A DNA stretch of 64,000 bases, taken from Lamellibrachia columna. Taxonomy: Eukaryota > Annelida > Polychaeta > Sabellida > Siboglinidae. Both the position numbers and the translations under genes were made by a program. Location of the stretch: the NCBI GenBank assembly GCA_963662155.1, contig OY759271.1, forward strand, positions 41,737,000 to 41,800,999, read 5' to 3'. This document shows, in pieces, positions 45,523 to 58,019 of the stretch (position 1 is the first letter of the stretch; every line of letters starts with the position of its first letter). Under the pieces are notes generated by a model. The model worked only from the letters and a program-made list of their open reading frames with translations, searched no databases and was not told the DNA's origin.

Positions 45523-47242
45523 GAAAGAAAGTAAAAAATAAATACAACAGCTGGAAGAGGCACACTGAGACAAAACAATACAGGGATTATGTCTACAGGT
45601 GAGAAACATTATCAACCAGTACAGTAAGAAAGGCAAGAAAAGACTTTGAGTGGAAGGTAGCAACAGAAGTCAGCACAAACCCTAAAGTGTTCTGGGGCTA
45701 CGTCCAAGAAGGAAGGAAGGTTAGATCTGCCATGAGTGAACTTCACTTAGATAATGGCACAACTGCAAACACTGATCAAGAAAAAGCAGATGAAGAAAAA
45801 AAAATTTCACCAGAGTGTTCTCAAAGGAAGAGCTGACAGACATTCTGACAATGGGACATAGATGTAATGGAAACCTTCTGACCGATATAAAAATTACTGG
45901 GGAAAAAGTCCTGGCAAAGTCAACAAACTTAAAGACAATCAAGTCACCAGGCCCAGACAAGTGTCATCCGTGTGATCTACACAAGATGAGAAGTGTAGAG
46001 CGTCTCCTTCAGATCCTCAATAAATCAATCGAGGATGGAGTGCTCCCAGCTCAATGGAAGACAGCACATGTGACAGCTCTCCACAAAAAGAACTCAAAGA
46101 GACAAGCATGTAACTACCGGTACCAGCAAATCAGCTTGACATGCGTAGCATGCAAGATTATGGAAAGTATTATTTGAGACCATATCGTAGCACATATATA
46201 TCGTAGCACATATATATCGTAGCACATAACACCCTACAGTCTGTTTCAGACCAACATGTTTTAGACGAGGAAGATCATGTGTCACCAACTGTTGGAAGTG
46301 ATGGAGTCATGGACTAGCATTGGGAACTCGGATGGATGCATTGATGCAGTATATCTTGACTTTGCAAAAGCTTTTTGTTACAGTGCCATCAGAACGACTC
46401 AGGAAACTAACTGCATATGGTGTAGAGGGAGAAGTATCAAGGTGGATAGAAGCCTTCAAAATATGAAGAAGACAATGCATATTAGTAAATGGAAGTGCAT
46501 GAGAGTGGTCAGAAGTGACAAGTGGTATCCCCCAGGGAAGCGTCTTTGGTCCCATTCTCTTCATACTCTTCATAAACGACCTGCCAGATGGAATTGATAG
46601 CAACCTTAAGATCTTTGCTCATGACACCAGAGATGTATATTTTACAAGTAGACATCAACAGACAAACATCATGGTCTGAGAAATGGCAGCTACACTTCAA
46701 CCCTACAAAATGTAAACATTTGACATATGGCAAGCCAAAATACGACTCGACGTACACCATGACAAACACAGATGGAATAATTACAGACATTGGCAACACA
46801 TCACAGACAGAAACAGACCTAAGAGTAACTTTCGATCACTCATTGAAATTTCGCCAGCATATTGGCACTGTAGTGAAGACAACAAATCAGATGATAGGCC
46901 TCATAAAACATACGACTTACGTTTAAACATACAGTGAGACTACATCTAAACTATGCCAACTCCACTTGGAACCCACACTATGCAATAGACATTAACACAC
47001 TAGAAAATGCACAACACAGAGCGACCAAGCTGGTTCCAGAACTTAGAATAAATAGACAGACTGAAACATCTGAACTAAACATCCCTGGCATACCGAAGGA
47101 GCAGTGGAGATATTATCCAAATGTATCAGATACTACATACACAGGATCGAAGACACAAACAAAGATGATTTCTTCACAACTAACACTGAAGACACCGAGC
47201 AGACTTGACATAAGAAAATATTCATTCTCGCAACTGGAATGA
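45523..47242 (+). pseudogene. LINE ORF2 reverse transcriptase remnant
   Basis: Disconnected open stretches (45815-46177, 46277-46597, 46588-46926, 46934-47242) carry RT fingers, palm and C-terminal motifs. The catalytic FADD reads FAHD. A triplicated atcgtagcacatatat at about 46185-46225 interrupts the palm. Non-functional. Confidence 0.85.
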
Positions 47243-47342
47243 CCTTCCTCCATCAGCCATAGAAGCTCCAAAAATCCTTGCATTAAAAAACTTGACGATC
47301 TCTGGAAGAGGGACAGATTCAAATTTTAAAAGAACCAACATT

Positions 47343-47343
47343 G

Positions 47344-47406
<63 letters not shown>

Positions 47407-47409
47407 CAT

Positions 47410-47444
<35 letters not shown>

Positions 47445-47455
47445 AACAAACACAA
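47343..47455. repeat. (TA)n(CATA)n(CA)n microsatellite at the LINE 3' end
   Basis: About 29 TA, then cataca and caca units directly after the LINE coding end. Confidence 0.93.
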
Positions 47456-49925
47456 ACAAAAATTTTCTCACATCTACAACATAATTGATAAATAAAGGAA
47501 GGTGTTTAAAAGGCTAAACAAATTTATGTGGGTGTGTGTCCACATGCACACACTCCCACACACACATAAATAAATCGGTGGTCTACGCACAGATATAGAT
47601 CAGCACCAAACCCACACCCACACACATATGTATGACATGTATGCATTGTGTAAAAGTAATAAAATTAAATGCTAAAACCAGCAGTACAAGTAAATGGCCC
47701 AAATGGTAGTTCACCCTAATGGTAGTTCACCCTAATGGTAGTTCACCCTAATTGTCCACATACAGTGTTTGTGGTATGTAGATTGACTATAATCTACACC
47801 TTGGTGTTTACAAAACAACATCATAATATTATATTTCCACCAACACCAAAACTCTAATCCATTAGTAAGTCAATACGGACAATTAATTGCGCTTGGCCTA
47901 TTAATTTAGCAAGGTGTTTGTAATAACGTCTGCTCGATATTAACGCAATAGATTGATGACAGATGTGACAGTGTCATTTGCTTTGAATCCCTGCGAGGAT
48001 GCCTTTGTCTGTCATCACTTAAGACCACTACCTGGATTCCTCTTACATATTGCATAGTAGGATTAATTATAATTGTGCATTGCAACTGTCATGCAACTGT
48101 CATGCAACTGTCATGCAATTTACGTCAACCAGGCTGCATCATTTTAATAACTGGTATTTAACGATGGAGAATTATTTTAATTGTTTGACAAATCTATGCC
48201 ACTTACTATTCAGAAATAAAATAATAATAAATGTCTTATTTGTTATAAAAAATTTGTTATGGTCCAATGGCATATATGCATTAAATCATAAAAATTTTAA
48301 TCTAATAATGTTAGATATCTGCAACTATTAAAGTAAACTATTTAAAAAAGGAAAACATGGATATATTGTTCAAAACATTACAGCTAGTAATCCATTTAAT
48401 CCATTTAAAAACTTTAAATCAATCATTATAAAAAAGTCCAATATATTCAGAACTTTGTTTGTCAACAAAATGTGTAAAACGTAATATATAATCTGCAAGT
48501 TTTCATCGCCGAGTTATTAATGCCGGCTTGTGTTGCACAACAATGCTAAATTCTTTCCGTTAATGGATGTTGGCTTGTACTGTTGGACAGTGGCCATACT
48601 AGCACTACCACTCGTTTACAGGACGAAGTTGACCTGTTGGCCAATGTCAATCATTAATGTTTAATCATATGCCCTGGCATTCAAGTGCTTCAAGCTAATG
48701 CTTTCACCCACCCACATCCCATCTACACTTCCATTAATGCAGGCATGCTTCCAATTATAGATCATCAATTTCATCTTCCATCTAATGATATCACAGGTAT
48801 TTGTGGCAGCTGTGAGCCACACAGCCATTTATCATAATATGAAACATAAATAGGTTTGCAGAATGCTTTGGGAATTATGCCATTATACACACTCACTGGT
48901 AAATGTTATTTTATATACACAGGTATAAAATTAACGTTTACCAACTGGTGTATATAAGATTCACACAAAAATATTTTGCAATCTGAATTAACATCTGCCT
49001 AGATATATTACAAAACAGCATGTTCCCATTGTATCCCTAGGTCAGCATGAAATGTGCTTCCCAGATGACTTTTCATCAGGAATTACATATAATTACACGA
49101 GAATCATACATTAAACAAGAATCACACATTAAACAAGGATCACAGCATTAAAATTTGTTATAATAACATATGAAAAAGTACTCTCTAGACTAGAATATTA
49201 ATCAAAAACGTGAAACAACTACCCATTTATCAAATTTCACGTTCGCTACTTTAATACCGGCAGCATGCTGAAAGCCACCGAACAGTGATGGAACAGAAGG
49301 TGCTACCCAGAGGGTCCTTGTCTGGTAATCTGCTCGGCCCATGTCAATGCATTTGTAATGTCACAATGACAGAAACTATTAACTTCACACGTTTGTTTGG
49401 CTAATAACAGAGGAATTTGCATATGCTACACAATAACTAAACAAAAGAATGAACTTACTTTGTAGAACCATAATATTTTTTATTAAGCAATTGTTTTAGT
49501 TGAGACTTGTTATCACATGTTCAATTTATACAGTAACAGTGAGTAGCTGTTTGACATTGGTGTGGTTTATTTAATTATCTTTGTTTGTAAGTAGTACACA
49601 ATCATTCCTCCAGTCTATCTTTTTCTGATAGTGAAAACTTTTAATACTTTACAAACCTGGACCAGTGTAAGTGTTTGTTCAACATTTTATAGGAGGCGGG
49701 GGGGGGGCAGCACGGTGGCATTTATTGACTTTGGCACCGGCACCCAAGATAATGGGTCTCCAACTTTTTATTCTGCCTACTACTTCAAAAGGTATTGAGA
49801 ATCTTATTGGAGTCATAGTTCATGTGTCATGTGATCTAATTTGACTCTCTCTCTCACATGAAGCCAACAAACAGTTTCCTTGTCTCTACGGCAGGCACAA
49901 CTTATGCAGAGTAAAGTCAATTTCA
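47456..49925 (-). other. MADD intron 1, largely featureless
   Basis: AT-rich. Contains only small tandem repeats: about 3 copies of aatggtagttcaccct (47698-47748) and about 4 copies of catgcaactgt (48087-48118). No exon or element supported. Confidence 0.6.
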
Positions 49926-49949
49926 ACTACAAAAGCAATTTGCCCAGGA

Positions 49950-50530
49950 GTGCAATTGAGCCAGTAAATTCCAAGTTGGCTTGGTGTGCAGTGAGCCAGT
50001 GAATGCCAAGTAGGGTTGGTGTGCAGTGAGCCTGTGAATGCCAAGTAGGGTTGGTGTGCAGTGAGCCAGTAAATTCCAAGTTGGCTTGGTGTGCAGTGAG
50101 CCAGTGAATGCCAAGTAGGGTTGATGTGCAGTGAGCCTGTGAATGCAAAGTAGGGTTGGTGTGGAGTGAGCCAGTGAATGCCAAGTAGGGTTGGTGTGCA
50201 GTGAGCCTGTGAATGCCAAGTAGGGTTGGTGTGCAGTGAGCCAGTGAATGCCATGTAGGGTTGGTGTGCATTTACCCTGTGAACGCCAAGTAGGGTGGTG
50301 TGCAGTGAGCCTGTGAACGCCAAGTATGGTTGGTGTGCAGTGAGCCTGTGAATGCCAAGAAGGGTTGGTGTGCAGTGAGCCAGTGAATGCCAAGTAGGGT
50401 TGGTGTGCAGTGAGCCAGTGAATGCCAAGTAGGGTTGGTGTGCAGTGAGCCAGTGAATGCCAAGTAGGATTGGTGTGCAGTGAGCCAGTGAATGCCAAGT
50501 AGGATTGGTGTGCAGTGAGCCAGTGAGTGT
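49950..50530. repeat. 35-bp minisatellite (about 17 copies)
   Basis: Unit gtgtgcagtgagccagtgaa, tgccaagtagggttg, period 35. All minus frames stay open, giving spurious ORFs up to 211 codons. Confidence 0.94.
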
Positions 50531-50612
50531 GAACAGAGATCAGCAAAGAAAAAAGCAAACTTGCATTTAAAGTTTATGACAAAACCTGTACCAAGCTGTA
50601 TGCTGACATGTT

Positions 50613-50726
50613 AAAAAAAACATGACACTAATATATCACCTAGTTGATCGGATAGGCAGGCAACTAGTTGAAAAACATGACACTAATATGTCACCTAGTT
50701 GATCGGATAGGCAGGCAACTAGTTGA
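50613..50726. repeat. Tandem duplication of about 56 bp
   Basis: Two copies of aaacatgacactaatatgtc, acctagttgatcggatagg, caggcaactagttg. caactagttg is itself a palindrome. Confidence 0.88.
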
Positions 50727-50997
50727 AAAGAACCTGGCCATTTTACACAGAGTTTATTGGCTAAAGTTACCATACTGGCATTATAAGTTGAGGTTAAACT
50801 GACTGTAAATCAACTAGTTAGACTAAATAATTGCACATAACAATGTCTGCATACATTTCTGTTAATCAAAATAAGAAAATTTCTAATCGATTTCAGTTTT
50901 ATTTTAAGTTACAAATTTGTTTCAAAACCATTTTCTAGTTAATTTAGATCAAACTGCCAACATATTACCTGCAGCATCATAGTTATAATGCTCAAAG

Positions 50998-51042
50998 TGT
51001 GTGTGTGTGTGCGTGTGCGTGTGCATGTGCGTGTGTGTTGCA
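50998..51042. repeat. (GT)n microsatellite
   Basis: gtgtgtgtgt with interspersed gc steps. The surrounding 50727-52080 is plain intron. Confidence 0.85.
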
Positions 51043-52074
51043 TCATAATTGCAATGGCATTTGGATGAAAACAATTGCAGACATTTCACAAATAACCAAC
51101 AGTTTCTCTGTTGTGAATCCCTGATAGAAGTGACAGTGGTGTGACTGAAGTGTCATCTGTTATACAGTGACCATAGAAAGACTTATGTCTAAATGTCACA
51201 GTTGCATGTCAGACAATTACGTTTTTAAGCGACTGCCAGCACCAAACCACTTCGTGGAGTTAAAGGGAATAAAAACAAGGCACTAGCTAAAATGCTTGTT
51301 TGGTATATACACAAAGTTTAATATAGTATACAACATCCCAAATAAAAATTAATTTATTTATAGGTAAAATTAGATGTTTAATGCATTACCAAGTCAAATT
51401 CATGAGATGAGCGATCACATGGTTTTGTGATGTCACTGATGATATGGGTTTACATTCAGTCAGTGATTTCTATGCAATACTTCAGCATAGTCCAGATCGA
51501 AGTCGAAACAAGTTTCTCGAAGCGAGCAAAGCCGGCTGTGCTTTGTCGGCTTGGAGTTTACCTTTTTAAAATAAAGTTGGCTCCTTAGGGAACTTAAACC
51601 AACTACGTTTCTCTATTCTTACTACTGTTTGCATTACAATGTCACACAATAAACCATTCTGATGCTTGCTTCTAAACAACTGCTATCACTGTCAAAAGTA
51701 CAGTGAATGAGTGGAAAGTCTTGTAGCATTTCCTTGTCATCAGTGATGTCACGTCGAAGCTTGCCGATAATCATGGGAAAAAATTTGCATAATCGAGACA
51801 GGCCAGTAGAACAGAGTATTATTTGGAGTGATTAATTAATTGAATTCTAATTAATTTTTTGGTGTTTTGGAAATATACCAAATAAATAATAATGATTTCA
51901 AGCAATCATTGTTTTTATTCCCTTTAATAATAGTCCCAGGTGCAATCTGTTATCTACGCCTGTTATCAATGTGGCACAGCTCCATAAGAAACTCACTGTG
52001 AAATAAACCCAGGTCGGTCACCAGCTGTTAAAAATGCCACAGTAACGAAACTAACAAACTTCAAACTGAATTAG

Positions 52075-52385
52075 ACATCCATCCACAAATAAGATATAAA
52101 TGTGTACAATGTTTTTGTATTAGGGATGAAATCAAACATTAATGTATGACAACACATCCTACACCCTTGTTTTTTTATCACATTCCATATATGGCTGTTG
52201 ACTTCGAGCCCATGCAGGCAGTTTTGTGCTACGATGGCTGAAGCGCCACTTGGTGAATACGTAGCTGCCAAAGTTGCACACAGGTCTATGTAATTCAAAG
52301 TTTCATGTAGCGGGGAGGGGGGTAGATGGGTCTGAGGTTGTGCAAGAACTGAATTAAGCAGGTGGTTCTCACTGAACATTGACAC
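52075..52385 (-). repeat. Dispersed repeat copy
   Basis: Bases 52283-52335 (tgtaattcaaagtttcatgt, agcggggagggggg) match the inverse of 25395-25445. Minus-strand translations of both contain PLHET.NYID. Probably an old transposon piece. Ends undefined. Confidence 0.55.
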
Positions 52386-52559
52386 CTTTTACATTACTAC
52401 TCACAAAGCAAGGCAAAGCCAGACAACAGAAACAAATTACTCTATGCATACATACAATTATCTGTCCACAGCCAACAATTGGAAGCATTTTAGATAGAAC
52501 TGAATTATTAATGCACACATTGCAGTAACACAAAACCAATTACATTTGCAATTTGTCAT

Positions 52560-52955
52560 CTGCTCAGCATATCTAATGCCTCCACTCTACAGTCATTGTG
52601 AACATATCTAATGCCCACACTCTACAGTCATTGTGAACATATCTAATGCCTCCACTCTACAGTCATTGTCAACATTCATGAACATCACAACAGGACAGGT
52701 TTGACTTTTTGGAAAAACATATTCACCAAATGTCAAAGGCCAATAATGAGGATGATCGGTGTGTTGACATGGCTCCAATCACTGCACACAGAACAAGCAG
52801 CTCACGTGTATTGATTGGATCCACTAATAAGGAAATGCAGAGGCCATTGCAGCTACAACATGTGATGCCAATTTGACTTGACATGCATACCATGAAGGAG
52901 TCATGAAGGAGCCAATTTGACTTGACATGCATACCATGAAGGAGTCGTGAAGGAG
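52560..52955. repeat. Two short tandem duplications
   Basis: About 3 copies of a 45-bp block with atctaatgcctccactctac and agtcattgtgaacat (52565-52672), and 2 copies of a 37-bp block with gccaatttgacttgacatgc (52868-52955). Nothing else up to E1. Confidence 0.8.
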
Positions 52956-53451
52956 CCAATTTCACGTTGGGCAGCAATGTAATGAAAGCTTGGTTTACAT
53001 TTTGTGTGTCACTAATGTTAGTCAAATCAAATTGAGCCAAATTATTTATACTGTAGTTTTAGTACGAGACATATTTGCATGGCTGGCAACATACAATGTC
53101 ATTTATTATAGTAGATCTACCACAGAATGTAAGACAAACATGAAGAACTGACAAAACTAATTGGCTAAAAACTAAACTAAATGTTCTAACTTCATGACAA
53201 AATATTACACAAATTTGAGAGGGATTTTTACTAAAACAAGTATTAGGGTTGTAAGGTTGGATTGTAGAAATATGATGTGTTCCACAAATGTTGATGTGAT
53301 TATATCCTATAATGTATAATGACTTTAAATAAACTGACGACATGGACCATCAAATTCCATGAGCACGAGAAAAAGAATTTGACAGAGATACGGAGAAGAG
53401 ATATTTGCGTCACTGGGATGCCACACATAACTAGAAAGTAAATTCTCTCAC

Positions 53452-54083
53452 CTCATGCTCGCACGGGATCCTCCAATTCGTTGGCTGCATGACCTCTCGT
53501 TGCATGCCTCAATCAACCTCCGTAACACAAACAGACACTCGCGGAACTTTGAGAAGAATGGGTGATGACTGATGAGACACAAAGAAGTCAGAGTGTTGTT
53601 CCGCACTCGTCCAGCTGTTTTCTGTTTCCGCCGAGTCCGTGGTGATTTTGGTGCATCGTCAGTAGGAGGAACATTCAACACCATCTGTTCACTACCACTG
53701 GTTGATGTGGATGCCGTCGACAGAGTCCGAGTTGCTACTTTGGCACGCTTGCTGTTTAGGCTGACTTTCTTCTCAAAGGGTCGGTAGAAGTTGACACAGA
53801 TGCCATAGCGCATGCGTCCTGAATCCTTGTCCGTGAGGGTGAACACAAAGGACGTCGACTCTTGGAGTCCCACCCTCTTATGGCCAATGCTGATGCAGCC
53901 CTCTGGCTGGCAGAAGAAGACGACATCGGGAGGAAGAAGGAAATCCTTGTGGTCTTCCAGAGGATACCGTCGGAGCAGCTCCGGGGTCTGAGCAACAGCA
54001 TTGTTCCTACTGGGGTGTCGTGACCCTACGACCACGATGTAATCCACCAGACGAGGACAGAAAAATGGTTTCCGCAACGTCAT
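53452..54083 (-). CDS. madd: MADD exon E1 (start codon, uDENN)
   Basis: 632 nt, 210 codons plus two bases. Start chosen at ATG 54083-54081 (MTLRKPFFCPRLVDYIVVVG), because vertebrate MADD begins MVQKKKFCPRLLDYLVIVG; an in-frame upstream ATG at 54116 adds 11 residues. Diagnostic blocks: TPELLRRYPLEDHKDFLLPP, DVVFFCQPEGC, FVFTLTDKDSG, RYGICVNFYRPF, a basic low-complexity insert, then NNTLTSLCLISHHPFFSKFR. Donor ATGAG/GTGAGA. A likely acceptor CTTCAG lies at 54107-54106, so E1 probably starts at 54105 with 22 bases of 5' UTR. Confidence 0.97.
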
Positions 54084-54429
54084 TATGAGAGTTTGATGTG
54101 AATCACTGAAGTACACAGGGGAGAGTCCGTGTGGATTATGAGGTCATGAATCAGGGGGCTGTTACCCCTCAGGAAGCTTCCTCTGTAGCTACTTTATATT
54201 TATAATCATGTAGTGTTTGACCTTGAGGTTGATATCTTGGGCCAAGGCAGCTAGTCGCATTTTTGCACTGGCTGTGGTTACATGCTTTCAGCTTGCATGG
54301 CTGATGGTACCTAGAAAACAACAAATAACAAATTAGAGAAATTTCTTTATCCAATGTTTATAGTGATAGATATATTTTTTCTCACTTAAGGAAGATAGAA
54401 GCATTGGACATGAATTTATGTTAGTGAAG

Positions 54430-54640
54430 TTACATTGTAGATTATATATAAGAAAGTATTAATGACTGTGTAAATGACTGTGTAAATTTTAGCAACATGA
54501 ATGTGCACAAAAAATGTATAGTTATACCATGGATGAATAAACACTGGACTCTTAGTAAGCTAATGGCTTCTTTGTCCACTTGCCATCTGGATTTTTCTTT
54601 GGAAGGTAATCTTGTTAAATCTTGTTAATCTATAGCTAAG
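54430..54640 (+). mobile_element. 3' fragment of the CR1-like LINE
   Basis: Third copy of the 3' end seen at 18250-18445 and 31600-31800: aatggcttctttgtccactt, gccatctgg, and the tail ttgttaaatcttgttaatc. Severely 5'-truncated; plus strand again, antisense to MADD, in its 5' UTR intron. Confidence 0.85.
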
Positions 54641-55085
54641 CAGTGTGTGTTCTTCTGCCACTGAGATTTAGCATTTAGTTTTAACATGATTGTCAATGCA
54701 TTGTAGATTGTTCAGTTAGTCTGAAGTCAACACAGGAATTAATCCTATATGCATACATACAACGTGTACTTGTTTAGCACGGCTGGAATCTCTACTACCC
54801 TGTCAGTAGTTGGCAGATGTATTTAGTATGGAGTCTGTGACAGCACAAATAAATTCATTAGCAATGCATAAAAAAATCAGGCGATTTGATACACTTCATA
54901 GAAACACCTTTCAGCTGCTTTCTGTGGCATTGAAACTTCCAACTAAGCCAGTAGTAAAGAACCAACTTGAAACTACAAATAAACTGCCACTCCTAAAGTT
55001 CAAACCAATAGATCAACCACATAAATGGCTGAATTGATGCTGACACTCCATTAATTTCACACCCTAATGTGGCAGGTGTGAACTA
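54641..55085 (-). other. MADD 5' UTR intron, nothing recognised
   Basis: AT-rich sequence between a LINE tail and the 36-bp array. Confidence 0.55.
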
Positions 55086-55089
55086 CGCC

Positions 55090-56200
55090 TCATGTAATAT
55101 ACCGACCAATGTTTTTGTGCTCGCCTTATGACAAGGAGGTACTGGGTCCAAACCCCACGCCTCGTGACCAGGAAGTACTGGGTCCAAACCCCACGCCTCG
55201 TGACCAGGAAGTACTGGGTCCAAACCCCACGCCTCGTGACCAGGAAGTACTAGGTCCAAACCCCACACCTCGTGACCAGGACGTACTGGGTCCAAACCCC
55301 ACGCCTCGTGACCAGGAGGTACTGGGTCCAAACCCCAGGCCTCGTGACCAGGAAGTACTGGGTCCAAACCCCAGGCCTCGTGACCAGGAAGTACTGGGTC
55401 CAAACCCCAGGCCTCTTGACCAGGAAGTACTGGGTCCAAACCCCAGGCCTCGTGACCAGGAAGTACTGGGTCCAAACCCCAGGCCTCGTGACCAGGAAGT
55501 ACAGGGTCCAAACCCCAGGCCTCGTGACCAGGAAGTACTGGGTCCAAACCCCAGGCCTCGTGACCAGGAAGTACTGGGTCCAAACCCCAGGCCTCGTGAC
55601 CAGGAAGTACTGGGTCCAAACCCCAGGCCACGTGACCAGGAGGTACTGGGTCCAAACCCCAGGCCTCGTGACCAGGAAGTACTGGGTCCAAACCCCAGGC
55701 CACGTGACCAGGAGGTACTGGGTCCAAACCTCAGGCCTCGTGACCAGGAAGTACTGGGTCCAAACCCCAGGCCACGTGACCAGGAGGTACTGGGTCCAAA
55801 ACACAGGCCTCGTGACCAGGAGGTACTGCGTCCAAAACACAGGCCTCGTGACCAGGAGGTACTGGGTCCAAACCCCAGGCCTCGTGACCAGGAGGTACTG
55901 GGTCCAAAACACAGGCCTCGTGACCAGGAGGTACTGGGTCCAAACCCCAGGCCTCGTGACCTGGAAGTACTGGGTCCAAACCCCAGGCCTCGTGACCAGG
56001 AAGTACTGGGTCCAAACCCCAGGCCTCATGACCAGGAGGTACTGGGTCTAAACCTCAGGCCTCATGACCAGGAGGTACTGGGTCTAAAGCCCAGGCCTCG
56101 TGACCAGCTGTTGGTCCCTTCTACCTGAAGCCTACATCGAGGAAAGTAAACGACCTCACACGGGGGGGGGTAAATGTGTAACCTGCTGTGGACTCACTTC
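55090..56200 (+). mobile_element. SINE-like element with its tRNA-like core expanded
   Basis: The right end (gttggtcccttctacctg, gaaagtaaacgacctcacac, gtaaatgtgtaacctg) matches 61465-61535, which follows a tRNA-like head. In this copy the head region has become the 36-bp array that precedes the tail. Together they look like two copies of one tRNA-derived SINE family. Confidence 0.6.
55130..56112. repeat. 36-bp minisatellite (about 27 copies)
   Basis: Unit gtactgggtccaaaccccag, gcctcgtgaccaggaa, period 36. Each unit has ggtccaaaccc, one mismatch from a pol III B box core. Open frames of 214-339 codons on both strands come from the period being a multiple of three. Subtypes acgcct and aggcct change along the array. 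Confidence 0.95.
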
Positions 56201-58000
56201 ACTTAAAAGTTATATATAGCTGTAGATGTAAGAGTGCATTTAATGGCCCACTGAAAATTGTGTGATAAATGTGATGGGATTACCACTGTGAGATGGAGCC
56301 TTTATTACTACTTCTACTATAAACTTACTCCCTGGGAAATTTGAGGCTTTTTATTGCTCAACAACAGTGACATTAACAAACTCTGATATTTCAGTTTATG
56401 TCAAAAAGCAAGTTACAGTAAAGTCCCCTGCAGAAAACAAAAGTGTTAAACAATTCGCAGGCAGATATGGTTACCACTGAATATACGTTAGCTACACATT
56501 AGTGGTTGGAAAACATATTTATAGTAACACTAAAGCAAACGCATAAGTATAATTAAGTTAAATATCAAGTTGCTATGGTGTAATGTATGTCAAACATATA
56601 TCCAGGCACTCTCAGCAACACGATGAGAATGTATTAATGTTACTAGATTGACTACTCAATACATAACTATATGCTAATATAAGCAGCTGTAACAACAGTC
56701 TTACAGCAGTGTTGCTGTATTTGACATGCATAATGTGTAAGCTACAGCAGAGATACAGAGCTGGCCTACATTCAATGCCACTGAATGGCAGTTTACAGTT
56801 TATTGCCACTCAACCTAGCATGAAAGCAGAATGGCATGGCTCAATAATAAATAACAGGGCCTCATAACCTCATACTAATGGCAAACTTTACACACCTCAT
56901 TAGAGTAGCGGGGTGGTTTTGGGCCTGATACAAGTTAACAAAAGTACCCCGCCCCTCAAGCTAGGTTCTCAGTAGTCGTTCATATCATCTTCACCACCAG
57001 GATCTTCTGGCTACAACAGTACCCTGGCTACATCAGTCAGTACCCCTGACTACATCGGTACCCCTGGCTACATCAGTCAGTACCCCTGACTACATCGGTA
57101 CCCCTGGCTACATCAGTCAGTACCCCTGACTACATCAGTACCCCTGGCCGATCGACCTGTTGAAACGTGGAACTTTCAGTTGCTGTGTTAACCAATAATA
57201 TTGCTCACTCAGATTTACAGAGCTCACATATGATGTCTGGTTGGACGAGTAATGACGATCATTTCGTGGGAATGCTGTTTGAAGTTTGGGCTGTTTGAAG
57301 TTTCCCAGAAACATGTCGGACCATGTGGGACCAAGTACAAATTATCATACATCCACACAAGGCATGGGAAAAACTTACAAATCCACATTTCAACAGGTCG
57401 ATCTGCCAGTGGTATAATAGTACTGCCAGCACCCCTGGCTAGAGAGAGGATGATTCACATGTACATGAATGTATAAAATCTTCACGCAAAACTTCTGAAG
57501 GTTGTAGGTCACACCTGTATATCGTATGTATCAAGTCTCTATCTTAACCAGTGCTGAATGAAATCATGGTCCCGCATCTTTGCATAAGCCTTTACATGGC
57601 ACAAAGGACAACAGCTCTTGTGAGAGTGCCAACTCTCCCAGGACAATGTAAGGCTACTTTCTGGGGTAGAACTAAACAATTATCTTCACCTTTTGACATT
57701 TTAATAATAGATAAACATTATTTACTGACAGTATTCAAATTGAACATCTCAGGTCACTTAGGTGCACATCAAGGAGACTCTGGCATTAGAACACAAAACA
57801 ATGCAATCACGGATGGGTAAACAACCTCGTGAACCTCTGGTTATGTTTTTATCACCTGGTGGACCCTCAGACTAGTCTGATAAGGCTAATGCGTTATTCT
57901 ACTTCAGTGGCTTGACTTCCCAATATGGATGAATTCCCATCCTGTAAGACTCAATAGTTATACCTATCAATGCCCATACAGTTAGACTAGCCTAATATAT
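56201..58000. other. MADD 5' UTR intron, mostly featureless, with a 40-bp repeat
   Basis: AT-rich. Bases 57010-57145 hold 3 copies of ggctacatcagtcagtaccc, ctgactacatcggtacccct. Several short open frames without similarity. Confidence 0.6.
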
Positions 58001-58019
58001 TTCCTGGTCGTTCGGTGGT

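Larger units (their letters stand above)
42350..47400 (+). mobile_element. Degraded LINE (CR1/L2-like) with internal minisatellite
   Basis: About 3.8 kb of LINE plus a 1.2-kb array. ORF1 remnants: 42461-42811 (basic start), a PHD-like finger at about 42890-42975 (CERC, then WFCTAC), a coiled coil at 43128-43300, and a C-terminal block near 43520-43700 (QKRALLSGATKVRELTEN). The endonuclease is mostly deleted (only DHIIIEAE-like tail near 44098). ORF2 RT blocks: SPGPDKCHPCDL at about 45945, YLDFAKAF at about 46350, [12 protein letters not shown] at about 46525, IFAHD at about 46612 (FADD changed), and the C-terminal LDIRKYSFSQ at about 47205. Many stops and shifts. It ends in a (TA)n(CA)n tract. 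Confidence 0.85.

Noticed and set aside
44102..45578. Three overlapping minus-strand open frames up to 487 codons
   Set aside because: Artefact of a 37-bp repeat in which all three frames happen to lack stops; the underlying sequence is LINE coding on the plus strand.
49886..50558. 180-211-codon minus frames (HSLAHCTPTLLG-type repeats)
   Set aside because: 35-bp array artefact.
53572..53787. Plus-strand 71-codon frame opposite E1
   Set aside because: Shadow of the MADD coding strand.
54169..54354. Possible extra 5' exon of MADD just upstream of E1
   Set aside because: A plausible acceptor exists, but I find no donor or conserved sequence; the donor at 58421 is a better first exon.
55083..56128. 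339-codon plus and 214/259-codon minus frames (GPNPRPRDQEVL-type repeats)
   Set aside because: 36-bp array; open frames on both strands follow from the repeat, with no similarity to known proteins.
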